Shown here piece by piece: positions 5,552-10,000 of a stretch of DNA of 10,000 bases. This DNA is from Flavobacterium sp. (GTDB lineage Bacteria; Bacteroidota; Bacteroidia; Flavobacteriales; Flavobacteriaceae): the NCBI RefSeq assembly GCF_020217025.1, contig NZ_JAIWOF010000053.1, forward strand, positions 1 through 10,000, written 5' to 3'. A model generated the notes under the pieces. The model did no database searches and was not told the DNA's origin. It saw only the letters and a list, made by a program, of their open reading frames with translations. The position numbers and the translations under genes are program-made. Each line of letters starts with the position of its first letter. The first letter of the stretch is position 1.

Positions 5552-7654
5552 TTATTTCAAGAATTGATATGCAATCAGAGAAGTTATGTAAGCAAATCCA
5601 CTCATGAAAACCAACTGAATTATCGGCCATTTCCACGAATTGGTTTCTTTTTTCACAATCGCTAAAGTAGAAATACACTGCATGGCGAAAGCATAAAATA
5701 ACAACAATGAAATTCCAGTAGCAAAATTGAATACTTTATTTCCTGTTATGGGATGAACTTCTGCTGCCATTCGGTTTTTAATGGTTGTTTCTTCTTCACT
5801 ATGACTTCCTACGCTGTAAATGGTGGCTAAAGTTCCAACGAAAACTTCACGAGCAGCAAACGAACTCACTACAGCAACTCCAATTTTCCAATCGTAACCT
5901 AAAGGTCGAATGGCTGGTTCGATAGCTTTTCCCATATAACCGATGTAGGAATTCTCTAATTTGAAAGAGTTTACTTGGTCTTCAAATTCTTCGGTGGTAA
6001 TAGTTTTGTTTTGATTTTGTTGGGTAATAATTTTTTCAGCGTTATTAAAATCATCACTTAAACCATGTGAACCCAAATACCATAAAATTACGGATAAGGC
6101 CAAAATGATTTTTCCGGCACCAGTTACAAATGCTTTTGTTTTTTCTAAAACATTGATTCCAACATTTTTAAACATTGGAATTTTATAACTTGGCATTTCC
6201 ACAACAAAATAGGATTTGCAACTTAATTTCAAATACTTATTAAGCAAGAAAGCCGAAAACACAGCCATTCCAAAACCTAGCAAATACAACGCCATTAAGG
6301 TTAAACCTTGTAAACTTAAAAATCCGAAGATTCTTTTTTCAGGAATAATTAAGGAAATTAAAATCGCATAAACTGGTAATCTTGCTGAACAAGTGGTGAA
6401 TGGCGTGACTAAAATGGTGATTAATCGTTCTTTCCAATTTTCGATATTTCTCGCACTCATAATCGCAGGAATCGCACAAGCTGTTCCTGAAATCAAAGGC
6501 ACAATACTTTTTCCAGATAAACCAAATTTTCGCATGATTTTATCCATCAAAAATACTACGCGACTCATGTAACCACTTTCTTCTAATACGGAAATGAACA
6601 AGAATAAAAAGGCAATTTGCGGAATGAAAATTACAATTCCACCAATTCCGGGAATCAATCCTTCACTGATTAAATTGGTAAATTCTCCTGCTGGAAGATG
6701 TTGTTTGGCAAGCGAACTCAAATTAGCAAACGTTTCATCAATGAAATCCATTGGAATGCTACTCCAATCAAATAAAAACTGGAAAATCAACATTAAGATT
6801 CCGAAGAAAATCACATAACCAAAAATTTTATGTGTTAGAATTCGGTCGATTTTTGCACGAATATCTGTTGCTTTTGAAACGTCTATTTTTTGACCTAATT
6901 TTAGCGTGTCATTGATAAACTGATAACGCTTTATCGTTTCTTTCTGTTGGAGTTTTTTTAAATCGGAATGCGATTTGGTAAACGAACTTTTGATTTCGTT
7001 TCGGTCTAAATTCAAGAAATTCACATCTTGCGTAATCACCAACCAAAGTTTGTACAGCAATTGATTTGGAAATGCTCTTCTTAAATTATTGAAATATTCT
7101 GGATCAATTGAAGAGGCATTCAAACAAGGTTCGGTAGAAAGAGCATTATAATTCAGAATTAAATCTTTCAAATAATCAATTCCGATTTTTTTACGTGAAC
7201 TAATTAAAGCAATCTTCGTTTTTAGTTCTTTTTCTAAAACAGGAATATCCAATTCAATTCCTTTCAATTTCATTCGATCCGCCATGTTAATCACTAAAAT
7301 GGTCGGAATTTCTAAATCTTTAATTTGGGTAAAAAGGAGTAAATTTCGTTTTAAGTTTTCCACTTCGGTCACCACAACGGCAACATCTGGAAAATCTTCG
7401 TCGTTTTTGTTGAGTAATAATTCAATCACCACATTTTCATCAATCGAACTGGCATTTAAGCTGTAAGTTCCGGGTAAATCGATGATTTTTGCCTTTATGG
7501 TTTCGTTTAATTTACAAACGCCTTGTTTTTTTTCAACGGTGATTCCTGGGTAATTTCCCACTTGTTGATTCAATCCTGTTAATTCATTAAAAACCGATGT
7601 TTTGCCCACATTTGGATTTCCAATTAAAGCAACTTTGATAGGATTTTTACTCAT
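5552..7654 (-). CDS. feoB: Ferrous iron transporter FeoB
   Basis: A 700-residue inner-membrane Fe(II) transporter with an N-terminal G-protein domain. G1 is GNPNVGKT (12-19), G2 includes T39 in NYPGITVEKK, G3 is DLPG (59-62), G4 is NMAD (122-125) and G5 is around SSR (151-153). A helical GDP-dissociation-inhibitor-like spacer covers about 175-250. The membrane domain from about 272 contains the two gate regions: ESGYMSRVVFLMDK followed by ISGTACAIPAIMSAR with C392, and FTTCSARLPVY with C421. The C-terminal gate half is near AAREVFVGTLATIYS, and the protein ends in hydrophobic helices. Length is near the lower end of the family, and no FeoC-like domain is fused. The ATG follows the feoA stop by 5 nt, so the two are co-transcribed and probably co-translated. 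Two further genes of the same operon follow. Confidence 0.97.
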   Translation of the reverse strand: MSKNPIKVALIGNPNVGKTSVFNELTGLNQQVGNYPGITVEKKQGVCKLNETIKAKIIDLPGTYSLNASSIDENVVIELLLNKNDEDFPDVAVVVTEVENLKRNLLLFTQIKDLEIPTILVINMADRMKLKGIELDIPVLEKELKTKIALISSRKKIGIDYLKDLILNYNALSTEPCLNASSIDPEYFNNLRRAFPNQLLYKLWLVITQDVNFLNLDRNEIKSSFTKSHSDLKKLQQKETIKRYQFINDTLKLGQKIDVSKATDIRAKIDRILTHKIFGYVIFFGILMLIFQFLFDWSSIPMDFIDETFANLSSLAKQHLPAGEFTNLISEGLIPGIGGIVIFIPQIAFLFLFISVLEESGYMSRVVFLMDKIMRKFGLSGKSIVPLISGTACAIPAIMSARNIENWKERLITILVTPFTTCSARLPVYAILISLIIPEKRIFGFLSLQGLTLMALYLLGFGMAVFSAFLLNKYLKLSCKSYFVVEMPSYKIPMFKNVGINVLEKTKAFVTGAGKIILALSVILWYLGSHGLSDDFNNAEKIITQQNQNKTITTEEFEDQVNSFKLENSYIGYMGKAIEPAIRPLGYDWKIGVAVVSSFAAREVFVGTLATIYSVGSHSEEETTIKNRMAAEVHPITGNKVFNFATGISLLLFYAFAMQCISTLAIVKKETNSWKWPIIQLVFMSGFAYITSLIAYQFLK

Positions 7655-7659
7655 GAGAA

Positions 7660-7887
7660 TTACATTTTGGTAACCGTGATTTCCTTAGCCGTTTCTAATC
7701 GAATGGCTACATGCGAATCATTTACGTTAAAATACAAAGGATCGCCTAAAGGCGCAATTTGAATTAAAGTAATGGAATTTCCAGGCAAACATCCCATTTC
7801 TAAAAGCTTTAGTGGGATTTCATCTAGATTGATGGAGGTTATTTCGGCAACTTCTCCAATTTTAAGTTCAGAAGAACAAATTTCCAT
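7660..7887 (-). CDS. feoA: FeoA-domain protein, small cytosolic partner of FeoB
   Basis: A 75-residue SH3-like FeoA protein. The pattern LKIGEVAEITSI, LKLLEMGCLPGNSITLIQIAPLGDPLYFNVNDSHVAIRLETAKEI is the full FeoA domain, including the (L/E)MGxxPG turn and the final ..RxxxAxxI strand. FeoA is needed for FeoB activity in several bacteria and is thought to bind the transporter from the cytosol. The start at 7885-7887 has AAGGAA directly against the ATG, too close to act as a normal Shine-Dalgarno sequence, so initiation probably follows the usual Bacteroidota A-rich leader mode. It is the first gene of the feoA-feoB-barrel-Cys-rich operon. The same fold forms the C-terminal domain of the regulator at 3086-3733. 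Confidence 0.95.
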   Translation of the reverse strand: MEICSSELKIGEVAEITSINLDEIPLKLLEMGCLPGNSITLIQIAPLGDPLYFNVNDSHVAIRLETAKEITVTKM

Positions 7888-7894
7888 TTCCTTA

Positions 7895-7910
7895 TTTAGA
7901 TTGAATTAAA
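7895..7910. promoter_or_regulatory. Candidate DtxR/MntR-family operator at the feo promoter
   Basis: TTTAGATTGAATTAAA matches the perfect palindrome upstream of the receptor gene (read as TTTAGATTTGTCTAAA) at 12 of 16 positions, including the first eight. It lies 3 nt downstream of the feo -7 box, over the expected start point, which is a repressing position. The site is less symmetrical than the palindrome, and AT-rich leaders produce such matches by chance, so support is moderate. Confidence 0.4.
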
Positions 7911-7913
7911 ATA

Positions 7914-7921
7914 CAAAAGTA
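7914..7921 (-). promoter_or_regulatory. -7 box of the feo operon promoter
   Basis: TACTTTTG on the minus strand matches TAnnTTTG. No TTTG or TTG lies at the expected 19-nt distance upstream, so the -33 element is weak or absent. Transcription would begin near 7907, about 20 nt before the feoA ATG. Confidence 0.5.
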
Positions 7922-7936
7922 AAAATTATAATCGGA

Positions 7937-7962
7937 CTAAAACTGATAATTGTCAACTTTAG
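7937..7962 (-). terminator. Possible hairpin downstream of the SCO1 gene
   Basis: In minus-strand RNA this stretch can fold as a 10-bp stem (two of the pairs G-U) with a 6-nt loop, beginning 23 nt after the SCO1 stop. The U-rich tract (ATTTTT) starts about 10 nt beyond the stem, so it is a weak terminator at best. The outer arms CTAAA/TTTAG also resemble metalloregulator half-sites in the opposite orientation. Confidence 0.3.
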
Positions 7963-7984
7963 TAAATTATTTGTAAAAATAAAT

Positions 7985-8680
7985 TTATTGGTTTTCACAA
8001 AGCCACAAAATATCTTCTAAAAGTTGTTTCATGTTCTTTGTTTTGGGATCATTCGTGGGTTGGTCTAAATTAGTACCATCGTAAAAACCGCGAATTCTTT
8101 TGTTTTTATCTACCAAAATGAAATTTTCGGTATGCACCATGTCATACAATTCTTCTGGCTTGCCTGTTTTTACAGCTAAATAGGATTTTCGGGCTAAATA
8201 ATAGATGTCTTTTTTATTTCCAGTAACTAAATTCCAACGCGAATCATCAACACCTTTTTCGATGGCATATTTTTTTAAAACTTCAGGGGAGTCGATATCA
8301 GGCGTAACAGAGAATGACAATAGTTTTACTTCTGGATTATTCTTCAATTGATTTTGTAACCAAACCATGTTGTCGGTCATTTTAGGGCAAATCGTTGGGC
8401 ATGTTGTAAAAAAGAAATCGGCTACATAAATAGTGTTTTCGTAGTCTTTTTGTGTAATTACTTTACCATTTTGATTCGTAAAAGCAAAATCCGCAATTTT
8501 ATGATCGTTGCCAATGTGTTGCACTGTTGAATCTACTAATTCTGGATTAATATCTCTTGGCGAATAAATGGGAAGCATTTTTTCTGGAGATAATAAGTTG
8601 TAAATTCCTAAATAAATGATGATAGAAAGTATTCCAAAAATGATAAAAAACTTTTTGTAAGGAGCTAGAAAATCAAGCAT
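7985..8680 (-). CDS. SCO1/SenC/PrrC-type copper chaperone, membrane-anchored
   Basis: A 231-residue thioredoxin-fold protein, probably delivering copper to the CuA centre of cytochrome oxidase or keeping its cysteines reduced. One N-terminal membrane anchor covers about residues 10-30 (KFFIIFGILSIIIYLGIYNLL). The periplasmic domain starts near IADFAFTNQNGKVI. The metal site is complete: FFFTTCPTICPKM gives C94 and C98 (CxxxC), and the distal histidine H183 lies in YDMVHTENFILVD. SFSVTPDIDSPEVL is also characteristic of SCO proteins. The frame extends five codons to a TTG at 8695, but that codon falls inside the -7 box of the promoter, so I chose the ATG at 8678-8680. The 97-nt gap to feoA and that gene's own promoter suggest a separate transcript. 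Copper rather than iron is its metal, so its place beside feo may be coincidental. Confidence 0.93.
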   Translation of the reverse strand: MLDFLAPYKKFFIIFGILSIIIYLGIYNLLSPEKMLPIYSPRDINPELVDSTVQHIGNDHKIADFAFTNQNGKVITQKDYENTIYVADFFFTTCPTICPKMTDNMVWLQNQLKNNPEVKLLSFSVTPDIDSPEVLKKYAIEKGVDDSRWNLVTGNKKDIYYLARKSYLAVKTGKPEELYDMVHTENFILVDKNKRIRGFYDGTNLDQPTNDPKTKNMKQLLEDILWLCENQ

Positions 8681-8692
8681 ATATTTTTTTTG

Positions 8693-8700
8693 CAAAATTA
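8693..8700 (-). promoter_or_regulatory. -7 box of the SCO1 promoter
   Basis: TAATTTTG on the minus strand matches TAnnTTTG, predicting a start near 8686 and a leader of only about 6 nt before the ATG at 8680. No good TTTG lies 19 nt upstream. It supports the ATG at 8680 over the in-frame TTG at 8695. Confidence 0.45.
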
Positions 8701-8718
8701 ATCATAAATCAAATGAGT

Positions 8719-8750
8719 TTTGTTAAAACACCAGTAGACATTTGTTAAAA
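8719..8750. repeat. Direct repeat of a 10-mer, 22 bp apart
   Basis: TTTGTTAAAA occurs at 8719-8728 and again at 8741-8750 in the divergent intergenic region between the SCO1 gene and the Asp-box protein gene. The period of 22 bp is close to two helical turns, a spacing common for paired regulator sites. Both copies lie upstream of the -7 boxes of both genes. No regulator can be named, and AT richness makes chance repeats likely. Confidence 0.3.
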
Positions 8751-8774
8751 TTATAATATGTTGATTATCTTGGT

Positions 8775-8782
8775 TATATTTG
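8775..8782 (+). promoter_or_regulatory. -7 box of the Asp-box protein promoter
   Basis: TATATTTG matches TAnnTTTG and lies 29 nt before the ATG at 8812, giving a leader of about 23 nt that is A-rich next to the start (ctactaaaaat). No TTTG or TTG is found at the expected 19-nt distance, so the upstream element is weak. Confidence 0.5.
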
Positions 8783-8811
8783 TGAAATCATACCATAAAA
8801 CTACTAAAAAT

Positions 8812-10000
8812 ATGATTAAAAATTACTTGATTGTTAGTTTATTGTGTTCTTTTTTAGGATTTTCACAATACAATCCTTCTGCTCCATGGATGGCTGACAT
8901 AAACACAACTAAAAAAGGAGAAGCAACTATTGATGAAATAGTTGAAGCTTTTAACACTTATTGGTCTACCAGAGATAAAAACGCTAAAGGATCAGGTTAT
9001 AAACCTTTCATGCGTTGGGAATATTATTGGAGAAATTTAACCAATGAAGAAGGTTATATTATTTCATCTGAGCAATTTTGGAATGCATGGAGACAAAAAA
9101 ATCAAGTTAAGGCTAACAGAAACAGTACGAGCAGAGCGCTGCCTCCAAGTAATTGGCAACCTGTTGGACCATTTACACATACAAATACAGGTTCGTGGTC
9201 TTCTGGACAAGGTCGTGTAAATATTGTTCATGTTGACCCATCCAATCCCAATACAATTTATTTAGGTTCGCCTGCAGGTGGAATTTGGAAATCTACTAAC
9301 AACGGAACTACTTGGACACCTTTAACAGATGAATTGCCTCAAATTGGAGTTTCTGGTATTGCAGTTGATTATTCGAATTCAAATACAATTTATATTGCTA
9401 CTGGAGATAAAGATGCTGGAGATTCGTATTCTGTAGGGGTTTATAAATCAACAGATGGTGGGCTAACTTGGAATCCTACCGGAACTATGGGAGGTTCAAA
9501 TCCATCGAGAGCTGGAGATATTGTAATTCATCCAACAAATAATCAAATACTTTGGTGTGCTACCAATAATGGAATATACAAAACTACAAATGCTGGAACT
9601 TCATGGACTCAAGTCCAAACGGGTAGTTTTTCTCAAGGAAATATTCGTTTGAAACCAGGAGATCCTTCTACCGTGTACGCAGTAACAAATAATAGATTTT
9701 ATCGTTCTACAGATACAGGAACCACTTTTAGTCAAGTTTCTACTGGATTACCCGCATCATCTGGAAGATTTGTTATGGATGTTACTCCAGTAAATTCAGA
9801 CTGTATTTATATCTTAAGTTCAACGACAGGTAATACTTTTCAAGGAATTTATCGCTCTACAAATGGAGGAACTAACTGGACAAAAACTTCTGGGACAACA
9901 GATATTTTTGAATCTACCCAGGCATATTATGATTTAGCTTTGGCTGTATCCCCAACAAATGCAGATGAAATTTATACCGGTTGTATGAATGTTTGGAAAT
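8812..10000 (+). CDS. Large secreted Asp-box (BNR) beta-propeller protein, 5' part only
   Basis: 396 codons are visible and the frame is still open at the right edge. Residues 1-19 are a signal peptide (MIKNYLIVSLLCSFLGFSQ). Residues 20-115 are a polar, Trp-rich segment (APWMADI, MRWEYYWRNL, EQFWNAWRQ) that I do not assign to a domain. From about 115 the chain becomes a repeat domain with five Asp-box/BNR motifs of the type S/T-x-D/N-x-G-x-T-W: STNNGTTW (161), STDGGLTW (213), TTNAGTSW (258), STDTGTTF (299) and STNGGTNW (349). Each follows an xIYxS/T strand, with spacing of 41-52 residues. This is a sortilin/VPS10- or sialidase-like propeller, and such proteins in Bacteroidota usually end in a type IX secretion sorting domain. 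That tail would lie outside the window. Enzyme activity cannot be claimed: Asp boxes are structural. It starts divergently from the SCO1 gene and shows no link to metal uptake. Confidence 0.88.
   Translation, partial: MIKNYLIVSLLCSFLGFSQYNPSAPWMADINTTKKGEATIDEIVEAFNTYWSTRDKNAKGSGYKPFMRWEYYWRNLTNEEGYIISSEQFWNAWRQKNQVKANRNSTSRALPPSNWQPVGPFTHTNTGSWSSGQGRVNIVHVDPSNPNTIYLGSPAGGIWKSTNNGTTWTPLTDELPQIGVSGIAVDYSNSNTIYIATGDKDAGDSYSVGVYKSTDGGLTWNPTGTMGGSNPSRAGDIVIHPTNNQILWCATNNGIYKTTNAGTSWTQVQTGSFSQGNIRLKPGDPSTVYAVTNNRFYRSTDTGTTFSQVSTGLPASSGRFVMDVTPVNSDCIYILSSTTGNTFQGIYRSTNGGTNWTKTSGTTDIFESTQAYYDLALAVSPTNADEIYTGCMNVWK

Noticed and set aside
5514..5678. N-terminal extension of the serine-rich protein frame upstream of 5513
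   Set aside because: It runs into the feoB coding sequence in another frame and would bury the clear signal peptide that begins at the ATG at 5511-5513.
6594..7466. Plus-strand open frames at 6594-6818 and 7284-7466
   Set aside because: Antisense to conserved feoB motifs; no independent coding evidence.
7925..7956. TTGACA and TATAAT on the minus strand upstream of feoA, resembling an E. coli sigma-70 promoter
   Set aside because: The spacer is 20 nt, and Bacteroidota primary sigma factors use TTTG/TAnnTTTG elements; the TACTTTTG box just downstream is the better candidate.
1..10000. tRNA or rRNA genes, CRISPR arrays, insertion sequences, prophage or integration sites
   Set aside because: No cloverleaf, regularly spaced identical repeats, transposase-like frame or terminal inverted repeat was seen; nearly all bases lie in intact genes.

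Overview
The window looks like chromosomal DNA from a flavobacterium (Bacteroidota, probably Flavobacterium or a close relative). The evidence is low GC, promoters of the Bacteroidota type (TAnnTTTG, one with TTTG exactly 19 bp upstream) with almost no Shine-Dalgarno sequences, a TonB-dependent receptor with an N-terminal carboxypeptidase-regulatory-like domain, a lycopene cyclase, and a secreted Asp-box protein of the kind often exported by the type IX secretion system in this group. The genus is inferred from these traits, not from a database match.

Layout. Bases 1-747 (minus) hold the first 249 codons of a lycopene beta-cyclase. Its ATG overlaps the stop of the TonB-dependent receptor at 747-3002 (minus). 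A short divergent control region (3003-3085) carries a perfect 16-bp palindrome, a second half-matching copy and interleaved promoters. On the plus strand follow a DtxR/MntR-type metalloregulator (3086-3733) and, 2 nt later, a ZIP-family metal transporter (3736-4554). Convergent to these is a minus-strand iron operon, read right to left: feoA (7660-7887), feoB (5552-7654), an unrecognised serine-rich secreted or outer-membrane barrel-like protein (4683-5513), and a 42-residue FeoB-associated Cys-rich membrane peptide (4551-4679). The stop of the peptide gene shares a TTAA with the stop of the ZIP gene. Upstream of feoA is an SCO1/SenC copper chaperone (7985-8680, minus). Beyond a divergent intergenic region (8681-8811), the first 396 codons of a large secreted Asp-box beta-propeller protein run off the right edge.

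How it works together (inference). The central 7 kb is a divalent-metal acquisition locus covering the whole envelope: a TonB receptor in the outer membrane, ZIP and FeoAB in the inner membrane, and a DtxR-family regulator that probably represses its own divergent promoters through the palindrome. A 12/16 match to the palindrome lies just downstream of the feoA -7 box, so feoAB may belong to the same regulon. The metal sensed (Fe or Mn) cannot be fixed from sequence: the regulator's ligand residues fit neither the DtxR nor the MntR pattern fully.

The least explained parts are the serine-rich barrel-like protein inside the feo operon, and the coupling of a carotenoid gene to the metal-regulated receptor. 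No RNA genes, mobile elements or CRISPR arrays were seen, and there is no gene-free stretch longer than about 130 bases.
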